A stretch of 64,000 bases of DNA from Pleurocapsa sp. PCC 7327 (GTDB lineage Bacteria > Cyanobacteriota > Cyanobacteriia > Cyanobacteriales > Microcystaceae): positions 3,798,024 to 3,862,023 of the forward strand of contig NC_019689.1 in NCBI RefSeq assembly GCF_000317025.1, read 5' to 3'. Under the pieces are notes generated by a model. That model had not been told where the DNA came from, made no database searches, and saw only the letters and a program-made list of their open reading frames with translations. The position numbers were made by a program, and so were the translations under genes. How positions within the stretch are numbered: position 1 is the stretch's first letter; each line of letters opens with the position of its first letter. Below, one piece after another: positions 36,108 through 45,344 of the stretch.

Positions 36108-36144
36108 TTGGGGGCGAACTCGAACGACCGCCCCCAATTTTTTT
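36108..36144 (+). terminator. Intrinsic terminator after the LamG gene
   Basis: TTGGGGGCG (36108-36116) pairs perfectly with CGCCCCCAA (36129-36137) around a 12-base loop and is followed by seven T's. It separates the LamG gene from the Wzc-like gene, so the two are not simply co-transcribed. Confidence 0.93.
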
Positions 36145-36384
36145 AGCTAAATATTTTTAAAGTTTTAGTAAAGTTGTTATAAAGGCTTTTTTAGGCAAGC
36201 ATTAAAAAAACGCGATCGCGCCCAACCTCTTTCTCAAAAACTCAGATTAGATTAAACTGATTCTTGAATGATTTTATCCTTTCATAACCTTTCTCCGTAA
36301 AAGTAATGTAAGCTAAATCTAAATTCCACCCAAGACCGATATTGAGATAAAGCAAACATTAGATCTACATCTCATAAGCAAGTA
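36145..36384. other. Intergenic region upstream of the Wzc-like gene
   Basis: About 240 bases, AT-rich, with no gene visible. It should carry the promoter for the gene at 36385. No clear box or structure was found. Confidence 0.4.
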
Positions 36385-39036
36385 ATGAATCGTTTAGCCA
36401 TTCCAACAAAAGACATCCCACGCTCGCACAGAGTTGATTTTTCAGCAACGCTGGAAAAGATGCCCCTAGATGAATTGCAGAAAATCGTACAAAAGCTCAA
36501 ATCCGATCTAGATAGAGCAGTACGATTTGTTAGCGAGCAGGAAAGAGAGCTGGCTTCGCAACGCCGAAGACTAGCTTCATTAGAAGATAAAATTGACAAG
36601 GCTACCGAATCCGAGCAGTTGCGCTTGCGCTTAGAGCTAGTCAACGAACAAGAGAAAAAAGAGATGTTGGAGGCGACGCTAATCGGTCAGCGCCGCAACC
36701 TGCAAAAACGAGAAGACATCTTCAACCAACACTGGCAGGTGCTTAACCGTCGGCAACGAACTTCTGAAACCGGCGAATACCTTCCTGCTCGTAAATATAA
36801 TCTCAAACCCCTAATCGGTCAGAGCGAGGAACTACCAAAAACAGACGATCTAGATGAGTTAGAAGCCAGCGCCCAGAAAAACAGTAATTTACGCGCTTAT
36901 CTGCGAACTTTTTGGCGTAAAGCAGGGTTGATCGCCGGAATTACTGGCGTGACAACCTTTATTGCTCTGCTCATTTCTGCGACCGAGTCCCAGGTCTACA
37001 CGGGTAACTTTTATCTGCTGGTCGAACCCATCAGCACGGCCGGCAAATTAACCGATCCTTCAACCTTAACCCGCACATCAGGGGTTCCACAGGAAGAATT
37101 GTTTTCACTGGACTACCCTACCAATCTTGCCTTCTTACAAAGTCCAGGAATGACATCTAGGATTGCCGAGGATGTCTACAAAAAAGAACTCACGGGCAAC
37201 TTTCCTGCTATCTGGAAAGACATACGAGAAAATCTATCCGTCAAGCGGATTGGAGAGGGAAGAGAAGCAACGAAAATTTTTGAAGTAACCTACAAAGGCG
37301 CCAATCCGCAAGAAGTTCTGACGGTTTTAGAAACCGCAGCCGACACTTTCCTAAAATACAGCGCTGAAGATAGACAAACTAACATCAAAGCGGGAATCGA
37401 ATTTATTGACAAACAACTTCCCGATCTACAAAAACGACTTGAAAACTTTAAGAGTCAACAGCAACAACTTCGACAACAGCACGAGTTGATCGATCCGATT
37501 GCAAAAAGTCAAGAATTAATGGCTCAAATTAGTCAAATCGACGAACAACTCTTGGCTAATCGAAGCCAACTCGACTCGCGCCGGAAACTCTATACGGTTC
37601 TACAGAGACAACTAAAACTAAATCCTCAAGAAGCTCTAGCTTCGGCTGCTCTGAGTCAAGATCCGTCTCGTTTAGCTCTGTTGAGCCAACTTCAGGAAGT
37701 AGAAAGTCAGATTGCGGCAGAATCATCTCGTTTTACCTCTAGGAGTCCCCAGATGCAAACGCTGGAGGAAAAACGACGAAATATTCAAAACCTGCTTACT
37801 CAAAAAACCAAGACCATTCTGACTCAAAACGCTTTCTCAGTTAAAGAGAATTCTCCAGTCTTAGCCTATCAAGATCCGACGCGCTTGAAGCTGATCGATC
37901 AATTAGTCGATACGGCTAACCAAATTCAAGTGCTAGAAGTGAATACGCAGTCATTGGCAACGGCAAAGAGTACCCTAGAAAAACAAGCCAGACAACTGCC
38001 CAAGATTGCCAATCAATATAGCGCGTTGGAGCGGCAAATCGCCCTAACCAATGAGGTTCTTGACAAGCTCTTGATGCAGCGAGAAACCCTCAAAGTTGAA
38101 GCGGCTCAAGATTTGCCTTGGCAACTGATTTCCAAACCGCAAATTCCTCTTAATGCCGATGGACAGCCGATTGGCGAGTCTCCAGGTCGCCTGAAGGTGG
38201 TTGCTGCTGGTGCGATGGCAGGAATGTTGATAGGAATGATCCTGGCTGTCTGGTTAGAAAGACGGCGGGATGTTTTCTACTCCAATAACGATATTCAGGA
38301 TATCCTGTCACTGCCCGTTGTCGGAGATATTCCTTACGACAAACGTTTTTCTCTGGGTTCCGATCTCGTTATCGCGTTAGATAAATCGGCAAAGAAGATA
38401 AAAGAAGCAGAAAACGACGAAACAGCGGTTGATGATACTTCCTTCCTAGCTGCTTTTGAATCGCTTTATGCCCAACTTTGTTTTCAGCATAGCGGTTCGT
38501 CATTGAACTCTATAGCCGTTTCCTCAACAGAAGCAGAAGATGGACAATCTACCGTGGCGCTATATCTAGCGAAAACAGTAGCAAGAACGGGCAAGCGAGT
38601 TCTTTTAGTAGACGCTAATTTCATTAATCCTCAGCTTCACGAGTGGCTCAACTTGCCTAACTATAGAGGTCTTAGCCATCTTTTGGCAGAATCCATCCCC
38701 TCGGAAAAAGTCATCCAAAGCGTTCCCGATACCGAGAATCTATTTGTCTTAACCGCAGGGATTTCTCACCCCGATCCTTCTATGCGAGTTTGGTCTTCTC
38801 GGATGCAGAATCTGATGGAAGAACTACACTCAAAATACGACCTTGTTATTTATGATGCGCCTAAGTTTCTCGACTTTACGGATACGAGTTTCTTAGCCGC
38901 TCAAACCGATGGCATTCTCATGGTTGCAGGAGTCGGTAAGACGAGCCAATCGTTGCTCAAGAAAGCGATCGCTCGCATTAATGGATTCAACTTGACCAGT
39001 TTGGGGGTTGTTGCTAACCATCTGACTTCAAAATAG
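36385..39036 (+). CDS. Wzc-like exopolysaccharide chain-length protein with degenerate kinase domain
   Basis: An 883-residue protein. It has an N-terminal coiled coil (about 25-125: LDELQKIVQKLKSDLDRAV), a membrane helix near residue 180-200, a periplasmic Wzz chain-length domain with long coiled coils (about 205-600), a second helix near 610-630 (VVAAGAMAGMLIGMILAV), and a CapB/Wzc-type kinase domain (about 690-883). The Walker A motif reads TEAEDGQSTVALYLA, with Gln in place of the usual Lys. Walker A' is VLLVDANF and Walker B LVIYDAPKF. There is no tyrosine-rich tail. Such proteins set polysaccharide chain length at the inner membrane; kinase activity here is doubtful. Confidence 0.87.
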   Translation: MNRLAIPTKDIPRSHRVDFSATLEKMPLDELQKIVQKLKSDLDRAVRFVSEQERELASQRRRLASLEDKIDKATESEQLRLRLELVNEQEKKEMLEATLIGQRRNLQKREDIFNQHWQVLNRRQRTSETGEYLPARKYNLKPLIGQSEELPKTDDLDELEASAQKNSNLRAYLRTFWRKAGLIAGITGVTTFIALLISATESQVYTGNFYLLVEPISTAGKLTDPSTLTRTSGVPQEELFSLDYPTNLAFLQSPGMTSRIAEDVYKKELTGNFPAIWKDIRENLSVKRIGEGREATKIFEVTYKGANPQEVLTVLETAADTFLKYSAEDRQTNIKAGIEFIDKQLPDLQKRLENFKSQQQQLRQQHELIDPIAKSQELMAQISQIDEQLLANRSQLDSRRKLYTVLQRQLKLNPQEALASAALSQDPSRLALLSQLQEVESQIAAESSRFTSRSPQMQTLEEKRRNIQNLLTQKTKTILTQNAFSVKENSPVLAYQDPTRLKLIDQLVDTANQIQVLEVNTQSLATAKSTLEKQARQLPKIANQYSALERQIALTNEVLDKLLMQRETLKVEAAQDLPWQLISKPQIPLNADGQPIGESPGRLKVVAAGAMAGMLIGMILAVWLERRRDVFYSNNDIQDILSLPVVGDIPYDKRFSLGSDLVIALDKSAKKIKEAENDETAVDDTSFLAAFESLYAQLCFQHSGSSLNSIAVSSTEAEDGQSTVALYLAKTVARTGKRVLLVDANFINPQLHEWLNLPNYRGLSHLLAESIPSEKVIQSVPDTENLFVLTAGISHPDPSMRVWSSRMQNLMEELHSKYDLVIYDAPKFLDFTDTSFLAAQTDGILMVAGVGKTSQSLLKKAIARINGFNLTSLGVVANHLTSK

Positions 39037-39069
39037 CTAGATAAAGCTAGATAAAGAATGTAACGGTCG

Positions 39070-39111
39070 CGGTCATTTCGCCTACAAGTGGTGGAATGAC
39101 CGTTGTTTTTT
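39070..39111 (+). terminator. Terminator after the Wzc-like gene
   Basis: CGGTCATT (39070-39077) pairs with AATGACCG (39095-39102), with further partial pairing of CGCC and GGTG inside. Six T's follow. It lies 33 bases after the stop codon; a small tandem repeat CTAGATAAAG occurs in the gap. Confidence 0.85.
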
Positions 39112-39171
39112 CAGATCGATCGTTAAAATGTGAAAAATTAAAAAGTTTTTCAATCTAAAATGGTATGACGT

Positions 39172-40704
39172 ATGGGCGATCGCCGTGGCAAAGTTTATCT
39201 GGTCGGTGCAGGACTGGGAAGAATTGACTATCTTACCCTAAGAGCACAACAGTTGCTATCGCGTGCAGAAGTTTTAATTTATGATGCCTTAGTCGATCCC
39301 CAACTTCTGCAACTCGTCCCCAACGATTGTTTGAAACTGGATGTTGGTAAGCGGGGAGAATTGTCCAGTACGCCTCAAAAGGAAATTAATCAACTCTTAG
39401 TCGATTACTGTTTGCAAGGAAAACAGGTAATAAGACTTAAAAGCGGCGATCCCTTAATTTTTGGGCGCGCCAACCCCGAAATGGAAGCCCTACAAGTGGC
39501 AGGGTGCAACTTTGAACTCGTACCGGGAATTTCCTCTGCTTTAGGTGCACCGTTACTGGCAGGCATTGCTCTGACAGATAAAGATTTCAGCCGTTGTTTT
39601 GTCACCTTGAGTGCTCACGAACCCGAATTGCTTGACTGGGAAGCGATTTCTCGGATCGATACTCTAGTTATTTTAATGGGCGGACGCTCATTAGGAGAAA
39701 TTGTCCAAAAACTACAAGAAAACGGGCGATCGCCTGGCGAACCCATTGCCATTATTCGTAATGGTGGTCGTCGAGAACAACAGGTTTGGATTGGCACCTT
39801 AGCCGATATAGTAGATCGCATTGCTGGCATGTCTCTCTCACCTGCTGTCATCGTTATCGGCAAAGTCATAAACCTGAGAAAAATGACTGATTCCCCATCC
39901 CTACCCCTGGCTGGAAAAACCGTCCTCGTCACCCGTTCGGCGGAACAATCGAACAATTTTACCCATCTGCTGCAAGCGCAAGGGGCAACCGTCATTGAAA
40001 TGCCTGCCCTAGAAATTCGTCCCCCGTCGAGTTGGGAGGCACTAGATAGCGCGATCGCTCGCCTGTGTGAATTTGACTGGCTTATCCTCACTTCTGCCAA
40101 CGGCGTAGAATATTTCTTTAAGCGTCTGGAAACTACAGGATTAGATGCCCGCGCTTTAGCAGGAATAAAAATAGCCGTCGTTGGCAAAAAGACCTCTGCA
40201 ATTCTCAAGCAATACGGCGTAAAACCCGACTTTATTCCTCCCAATTTCGTGGCTGATTCTTTAGTTGAAAATTTTCCAGACGCGATCGCAAATAAAAAAA
40301 TTCTTTTTCCTCGCGTGGAAATGGGTGGAAGAGAAGTTTTAGTCAAAGAATTAACCGCTCAAGGAGCCGAAGTCGTAGAAGTTGCAGCTTACCAGTCAGT
40401 ATGTCCCGATGAAATCGCACCCCAAGCATGGGAAGCTTTGCAACAAAAAAGTGTAGATATTATTACCTTTGCTAGCTCCAAAACCGTACGACATTTTTGT
40501 CAATTAATAGAAAAAGCTTTGGGGGCTAATTCAACGGTAACTTTACAAGAATTACTAAAAGATATTTGTATTGCTTCTATCGGTCCTCAAACGTCTAAAG
40601 ATTGCTATGAATTGTTGGGAAGAGTGGATGTAGAAGCAAAAGAATTTACTTTGGATGGATTAACTAATGCGATCGCGCAGTGGTCTCAAAATGTCAAGAA
40701 CTAA
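39172..40704 (+). CDS. Fused uroporphyrinogen-III C-methyltransferase and uroporphyrinogen-III synthase
   Basis: A 510-residue fusion of two steps in tetrapyrrole synthesis. Residues 1-240 are the CobA/SUMT methyltransferase that makes precorrin-2 for siroheme and cobalamin (VYLVGAGLGRIDYLTLRAQQ, then LKSGDPLIFGRANPEMEAL). Residues about 244-510 are the HemD-type synthase that closes and inverts the ring (LAGKTVLVTRSAEQSNNFT, then FDWLILTSANGVEYFFKRL). The fusion channels the HemD product to CobA. It occurs in several bacteria. The gene is followed within 26 bases by the convergent PIN gene. Confidence 0.9.
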   Translation: MGDRRGKVYLVGAGLGRIDYLTLRAQQLLSRAEVLIYDALVDPQLLQLVPNDCLKLDVGKRGELSSTPQKEINQLLVDYCLQGKQVIRLKSGDPLIFGRANPEMEALQVAGCNFELVPGISSALGAPLLAGIALTDKDFSRCFVTLSAHEPELLDWEAISRIDTLVILMGGRSLGEIVQKLQENGRSPGEPIAIIRNGGRREQQVWIGTLADIVDRIAGMSLSPAVIVIGKVINLRKMTDSPSLPLAGKTVLVTRSAEQSNNFTHLLQAQGATVIEMPALEIRPPSSWEALDSAIARLCEFDWLILTSANGVEYFFKRLETTGLDARALAGIKIAVVGKKTSAILKQYGVKPDFIPPNFVADSLVENFPDAIANKKILFPRVEMGGREVLVKELTAQGAEVVEVAAYQSVCPDEIAPQAWEALQQKSVDIITFASSKTVRHFCQLIEKALGANSTVTLQELLKDICIASIGPQTSKDCYELLGRVDVEAKEFTLDGLTNAIAQWSQNVKN

Positions 40705-40730
40705 AATTTATGTGTTGCTTCTATAGTTTA

Positions 40731-41555
40731 TTAAGAAAAAGACTGACGACTTTGCTCTAGCTCATAATCTAACTTGTGATTAAACTCCTCGAATTTTTCG
40801 AGATCTTCTAGTAAGAAATTTCCCTCGATTCTGCCACACTTCGATCTCAGTATTTCACCTCGACTATTTTTGTCAGTAATTGTTAGAGTTCGATTTTTTT
40901 GCCATAAACGGTACTGTTTGCCTTCGTAGACTCGTTCTCCGTCAGCTAATACTGTTCCTACAGTTTTTAAAGTCTTTTGTGCAATCTCGACAATAAAATC
41001 ACCATACTCATGACATAGTATTTTTCCAGCAAATTTAGGAACTTGACGACTTAGCCGATTTAAAACATCCCTTATAGTATTGGGCAGTCTTTTAAGAGAT
41101 GCTGCTTGTTCCCGAATAATTTGAGCTAATGAGCTGACTGAAAAAAATTCACAAAGATCGAGCAAAAAATCATCGGGATGTTGTGCTTCAATGCCAAAAG
41201 GTTCAAGTGCTTCCTTGGGAAAGTCTTTGAGATTAAAAGTGACGATAATATCGGCTTTGGTCTTTACAGCAGCAGCAACCACATGACGGTCTTTTGGATG
41301 ATTCGTCATCCTTTCAATTAACTGCTGAGGCACTTCTACTATTGCTTCTGGAAATGCATTTTTGATGTGGGCTTGATATCGTGCTGCTTTAGCTTCTGTC
41401 ATTTTTCCTTTTTCAACAAGATTACGAGTAACCTCATCTAGAATTTCTTGTGAAAAGTAAAGGCGATAAAATTCTGCTTCGGCAGCACGCAGTAAGGTAT
41501 CACACAAAGGCATCGGGAAAATGACGCAAGTATCCAAAACAACTAGAGAAAGCAC
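40731..41555 (-). CDS. PIN-domain toxin with a long C-terminal extension
   Basis: A 274-residue protein. The first 150 residues form a PIN ribonuclease domain: the conserved acidic residues are the Asp of VVLDTCVIF, the Glu of EILDEVTRNL, the Asp of PKDRHVVAAAV and the Asp of FNLKDFP. The C-terminal 120 residues (after ASLKRLPNTIRDVLNRL) are not a known PIN part and look beta-rich (GERVYEGKQYRLWQKNRTLT). Usual VapC toxins are about 130 residues. The gene follows the HTH gene by 5 bases on the same strand, so the pair looks like a toxin-antitoxin module. The role of the extension is unknown. Confidence 0.8.
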   Translation of the reverse strand: MLSLVVLDTCVIFPMPLCDTLLRAAEAEFYRLYFSQEILDEVTRNLVEKGKMTEAKAARYQAHIKNAFPEAIVEVPQQLIERMTNHPKDRHVVAAAVKTKADIIVTFNLKDFPKEALEPFGIEAQHPDDFLLDLCEFFSVSSLAQIIREQAASLKRLPNTIRDVLNRLSRQVPKFAGKILCHEYGDFIVEIAQKTLKTVGTVLADGERVYEGKQYRLWQKNRTLTITDKNSRGEILRSKCGRIEGNFLLEDLEKFEEFNHKLDYELEQSRQSFS

Positions 41556-41560
41556 AATTT

Positions 41561-42034
41561 TTACCGTTTATAATCCGAGTCAGAGCCATTCTCATCATAA
41601 AATCCTTCTTCTTGCAAAAAAACGGTAAATTCACTGAGAGCCTTACGACGTTTAGCGTCTCTTTGTTTCTTGTATATCAGAATGTCTTGAAAGCGAATAC
41701 GCCGATGTTTTCCTACGTTAGTGTAAGGAATTTCTCCCCGATCTAACAGTTTGATCAAATAAGGGCGCGACACGTTTAAAAAGTCAGCAGCTTGTTGAGT
41801 GGTCATTTCTTGGTCGTGCGGAACAATAGTTATGGCTTGTCCAGATGCCATTGCGTCTATAACTTGCCGTAGTGCCTTATAAACGGATTGAGGTAGTAAT
41901 ATTTCTTCCCCAGTACTACTTACCAATCGAGGTGGTGACTGTTCGGCATTCAATATTTGTTCTAACCTTCTGATAGATATTGTTTCGCTGCTCTGCGCAG
42001 TAAAGTGTACTGAAGATATATTTTCTTTGAGCAT
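41561..42034 (-). CDS. Helix-turn-helix antitoxin, excisionase-type
   Basis: A 157-residue protein with an excisionase/MerR-like helix-turn-helix (MTTQQAADFLNVSRPYLIKL, then GEIPYTNVGKHRRIRFQDIL) at about residues 80-130. The N-terminus has a possible dimerisation segment and the C-terminus is acidic (EEGFYDENGSDSD). It lies 5 bases upstream of the PIN gene and is the likely antitoxin and autoregulator. This gene order (HTH then extended PIN) is known for cyanobacterial and other toxin-antitoxin modules. Confidence 0.8.
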   Translation of the reverse strand: MLKENISSVHFTAQSSETISIRRLEQILNAEQSPPRLVSSTGEEILLPQSVYKALRQVIDAMASGQAITIVPHDQEMTTQQAADFLNVSRPYLIKLLDRGEIPYTNVGKHRRIRFQDILIYKKQRDAKRRKALSEFTVFLQEEGFYDENGSDSDYKR

Positions 42035-42302
42035 AATTTTGGTTAAATAACGATCTCATTTCTGACATCACTATAGCAGCGATCGAAAATAATCGCAATA
42101 ATCGCAATAAAAGAAATAATCGAAAGCCATGAGACAGCATTTAACGGCTCGTTCCTGTGGCACGGGGAAAGGCACTAACCTAAACCTAGATACTTATCCT
42201 CAATTGAAAGTCTCTGAAAGTCTCGAAAACTCAATTACTATCAAGAAGCGCATTACATAACAATACAAAGCGATCGCATCGCTAGCCCAGTCATAGCCCA
42301 AG

Positions 42303-42353
42303 TTTATTCCAGCAGATCGGACTGCGATTTTATTCCAGCAGATCGGACTCCGA
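42303..42353. repeat. Tandem 25-bp duplication at the symporter stop codon
   Basis: TTTATTCCAGCAGATCGGAC plus five more bases occurs at 42303-42327 and again at 42329-42353, with one difference near the end. The second copy contains the stop codon and the last codons of the symporter gene on the - strand. It is a local tandem duplication. Confidence 0.85.
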
Positions 42354-44018
42354 TGGTGTCGTGCCATCTCGATAGCGTTCTTGCAGTTTTAAGCGAATCT
42401 CGGCATGAACTTCACGGGTTATGGGGTAGAAATAGGCAAGAATCAAGCCTCCGATTAAAAATAGGGCAGGTAAAGGACCGATCGCAAGGCGAATAGCCCA
42501 TAAAGCAGTTTCGGGTTGAATTGGAATCGGTTGTCCGGCTTCTCTCTCAATAAATCCTGCCGCTTCGAGGGCAATACCCACTAAAAACAGCCCTAACGCC
42601 AAACCAAATTTTTGCAACAAAACCATAAAGGCATAAAATACCCCCTCGCGACGCTTACCCGTTTTCAGTTCGTCAAGTTCGATGACATCCGGGATCATCG
42701 ACCAAGGAATGAGATAGGCAACTGAAACCCCAAACCCTGCCATGATTGCTCCAAAATACATTAAACCCGCTTGAGATGGTTGCAGCATAAATAGCAAAAC
42801 TTGAGCGACGATCCAAAGGCTCATTCCCATAAAATAAACAACTTTTTTATCAAATTTTTTACTGACTGTCTGCCAGAAAAATAGCATCACTAAAGCAGTG
42901 CCTTGAACTGCCAGAGCAACCATTCCAGACTGCTGTTCTGGCAACCTCATCCAACTGACGACAAAGTAAACCAAAATAGATGCGGTCAATTGAACGGCTA
43001 ACCAAGAACAAAGGTAAATGCCAATCACGAACAAAAAAGGTTTGTTGGTAAAAACAATCTGTAACTGTTCTTTGAAAGGAATGGAAGGCGCTTGTTGAGC
43101 CTCTAATTGTCTGGCTGCATCATCATCGATCAAATGGGATTCGGGGTTAGCAAAGAGAAGCGTAATTCCAAATGCAATTATCAGCACACTTAAAAGCCCA
43201 GCCGAAATGTTTTGGTAGTCAACCCCTCCCGACGTGCTAATCAGACGATCGATCCCGCAGAAACCAAAACCCGATCCGATCGCAATTAATAGAATTCCCA
43301 GAAGTTTTTTCTGCCGTTGGTTTAAGATCGGGTCAGCTCCTCTTTCCTGGATGCGTAGCGTACACCAAAGTATTGCTACGACTGATACCACACCACAAAG
43401 AATTCCCAGCACTTCATAACCTTGAGCTGGATTCTCAGCATAGGAATCGATAATTAGTATATATAGAATCAGAGATAGGATACTGCCACCAATAGAAAAG
43501 GCAAAGCGAAAGCTGTTCAGGCTAGTGCGTTCGTTGTAATCCTGAGTCAGTTCGGGAGTGAGAGCAGTGTAGGGCAGGTTAACCATCGTATAGGCAATGT
43601 TAAAAAGAATGCCAATCAGGACGTAATAACCAAACAGCCACCATTGATTAGCTGCCCGATCGCTGCTAAAGTGGGGGATAATCCACTGCAAGTAGTAAAT
43701 AATTCCAAAAGGCACTGCCCCAAACAGCATCCAGGGTAGGCGACGACCCCAGCGAGAACGAGTGCGATCGCTCATGATTCCAACGATTGGATCGTTGATC
43801 GCATCGGCAATTTTGCCAATCATGAGAATGCTACTCGCTAAACCAGCGGGCAAACCCGCTACATCTGTAAAGAAAAATAACAGATAAAAGACTAAAATAT
43901 TAGCAGTGATAGCAGGACCGAGATCGCCAGCTCCATAGGTTAATTTAGTGGAAAATTTTAGTTTTTCCGATTTGGGGACGATCGCTGACGATGCTTCGGA
44001 CGGGGAGATTCCGCTCAT
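42330..44018 (-). CDS. GPH-family sugar:cation symporter
   Basis: A 562-residue polytopic membrane protein with about 12 helices. The N-terminus LTYGAGDLGPAITANILVFY, the conserved SDRTRSRWGRRLPWMLFGA loop between helices 2 and 3, and the DYNERTSLNS segment in loop 4-5 are MelB/GPH hallmarks. The family moves disaccharides or glycosides with Na+ or H+ across the inner membrane. A central loop (residues about 255-320) is longer than usual. The sugar cannot be predicted. No sugar catabolic genes are adjacent. Confidence 0.88.
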   Translation of the reverse strand: MSGISPSEASSAIVPKSEKLKFSTKLTYGAGDLGPAITANILVFYLLFFFTDVAGLPAGLASSILMIGKIADAINDPIVGIMSDRTRSRWGRRLPWMLFGAVPFGIIYYLQWIIPHFSSDRAANQWWLFGYYVLIGILFNIAYTMVNLPYTALTPELTQDYNERTSLNSFRFAFSIGGSILSLILYILIIDSYAENPAQGYEVLGILCGVVSVVAILWCTLRIQERGADPILNQRQKKLLGILLIAIGSGFGFCGIDRLISTSGGVDYQNISAGLLSVLIIAFGITLLFANPESHLIDDDAARQLEAQQAPSIPFKEQLQIVFTNKPFLFVIGIYLCSWLAVQLTASILVYFVVSWMRLPEQQSGMVALAVQGTALVMLFFWQTVSKKFDKKVVYFMGMSLWIVAQVLLFMLQPSQAGLMYFGAIMAGFGVSVAYLIPWSMIPDVIELDELKTGKRREGVFYAFMVLLQKFGLALGLFLVGIALEAAGFIEREAGQPIPIQPETALWAIRLAIGPLPALFLIGGLILAYFYPITREVHAEIRLKLQERYRDGTTPSESDLLE

Positions 44019-44295
44019 ATAAATTATGAATTTTCTAGTTTATTAGTTTGGGAAATTATAGGATTAGAGCTTGTTTGTTTCTTTAACAAATGCAAATTGG
44101 TACGAGGGTTAGGTAATTGCCCCCTAAAAAGTAGGGTTTTCCGCCTAATGGTATAACATAGCTTGCCAAGAAAATTGATAAATTAATCAATGAAGGATAA
44201 ATCGTTCATCTCTGTTAGTAGAGACGGAAGTAAGGAAAAATTTTCCTGAAGGAACGCGCCTCATTCGATGCCACAACAAATTTGAAGGAGGCGAC

Positions 44296-44451
44296 ATGAA
44301 AACTAATTATCTCGGCATTCAAGCCAAGCGCAATTCTGAATCAATTAGCGAACAGGCTCGCTTGCTGATGAGCCAAAGCCGCCACAAACAGCACAATCGC
44401 CAACAATCGATGTTGCACAGAGCGGCAGAAGAAGTGGGGATTGAGGTCTAG
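44296..44451 (+). CDS. Small basic protein, unknown
   Basis: A 51-residue frame (MKTNYLGIQAKRNSESISEQ, then ARLLMSQSRHKQHNRQQSML, then HRAAEEVGIEV) with a strong ribosome-binding site GGAGG at 44287-44291, 4 bases before the ATG. It is Gln/His/Arg-rich with no membrane helix. A clear terminator follows, so this is probably a real single-gene transcript. Resembles small cyanobacterial proteins of unknown role. Confidence 0.7.
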   Translation: MKTNYLGIQAKRNSESISEQARLLMSQSRHKQHNRQQSMLHRAAEEVGIEV

Positions 44452-44495
44452 ATGAATGACTCCTCAGTCAGGAGCCATTTCTAATTCAGAGCAAC

Positions 44496-44526
44496 AAAGG
44501 GGATGCCATAGGAACGCATCCCCTTT
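44496..44526 (+). terminator. Terminator after the small basic gene
   Basis: AAAGGGGATGC (44496-44506) pairs with GCATCCCCTTT (44516-44526) around a 9-base loop, a perfect 11-bp stem. A weaker hairpin (GACTCCT-CAGT-CAGGAGCC, about 44458-44476) precedes it. Confidence 0.85.
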
Positions 44527-44664
44527 CTCGATTTTATGTAGGATTAACTCAGATCTTGCACTACGCTTCTGCTCGATTGCGAAAGTCCTCGCCTATAGGA
44601 CTAAATGATTACTAGATAAGACTTTCAGTCCATTTTAATGGACTTATGCTCTTAGCCAAGAAAT

Positions 44665-45207
44665 TTATTTCTTGGCTTGACCCGACCAACTGACCCAATG
44701 GGGAGATCTCGCGGGGAAAATATTTGAGCCAGATCGCTGGTCAATTCCATCGAGTTTGGCTCCAACCGTATCGGCTACGCTTAAATCGGTGTTAACTAGG
44801 ATCGCTCCACTCAGATTAGCACCACTTAAATCTGCCCCGTCTAGATGAACTTCTCTTAAGTTGGCTTGGCTGAGATTAGCATTATGTAAGTTGGCACAAC
44901 GCAAGTCAGCTCCGGTCAGGTCAGCTCCACTGAGATTGGCAGAGGTTAAATCGGCTCCGATGAGGTTAATCTCTATTAAATTAGCCCCGACTAAGTTAGC
45001 TTTGATGAGATCGGCATCGGTCAAGTTAGCTTGTTTTAAACAAGCACCACTCAAATCGGTTTCACTCAAATCGGCTCCACTTAAATCAGCGCGAGTCAAG
45101 TTGATGCCTTGGAACTTCAAACCTTGTAAATTGGCTATGTGAAGATTGACTTCCTCAAAATTGCGTTGATTTTTGAGGTAACGAATGAATAGTTCTCTGA
45201 CCTTCAT
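44665..45207 (-). CDS. Pentapeptide-repeat protein
   Basis: A 180-residue protein. Residues about 25-155 are tandem A(D/N)LxX pentapeptides (LTRADLSGADLSETDLSGAC, LTSANLSGADLTGADLRCAN) that fold into a right-handed beta helix. Such proteins are common in cyanobacteria and their roles are mostly unknown; some mimic DNA and protect gyrase. The start has MKVRELFIRYLKNQRNFEEV, which is not part of the repeat. No neighbour suggests a function. Confidence 0.92.
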   Translation of the reverse strand: MKVRELFIRYLKNQRNFEEVNLHIANLQGLKFQGINLTRADLSGADLSETDLSGACLKQANLTDADLIKANLVGANLIEINLIGADLTSANLSGADLTGADLRCANLHNANLSQANLREVHLDGADLSGANLSGAILVNTDLSVADTVGAKLDGIDQRSGSNIFPARSPHWVSWSGQAKK

Positions 45208-45344
45208 AAGTTTGCCCTCCCTTCGCTTTTAAATCGATATTTTTAGTAACTTGTGAAATTTAGCTGCGATCGAATCGTTGAAAAATGTCATCATCTTGTG
45301 ACTTAATTTTAAAAAAATTTTTCTCCTCAAATCGATTAAAAAAA

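Noticed and set aside
39405-40346. Long - strand frames inside the CobA-HemD gene
   Set aside because: Shadows of a well-supported + strand enzyme; no domain is visible in them.
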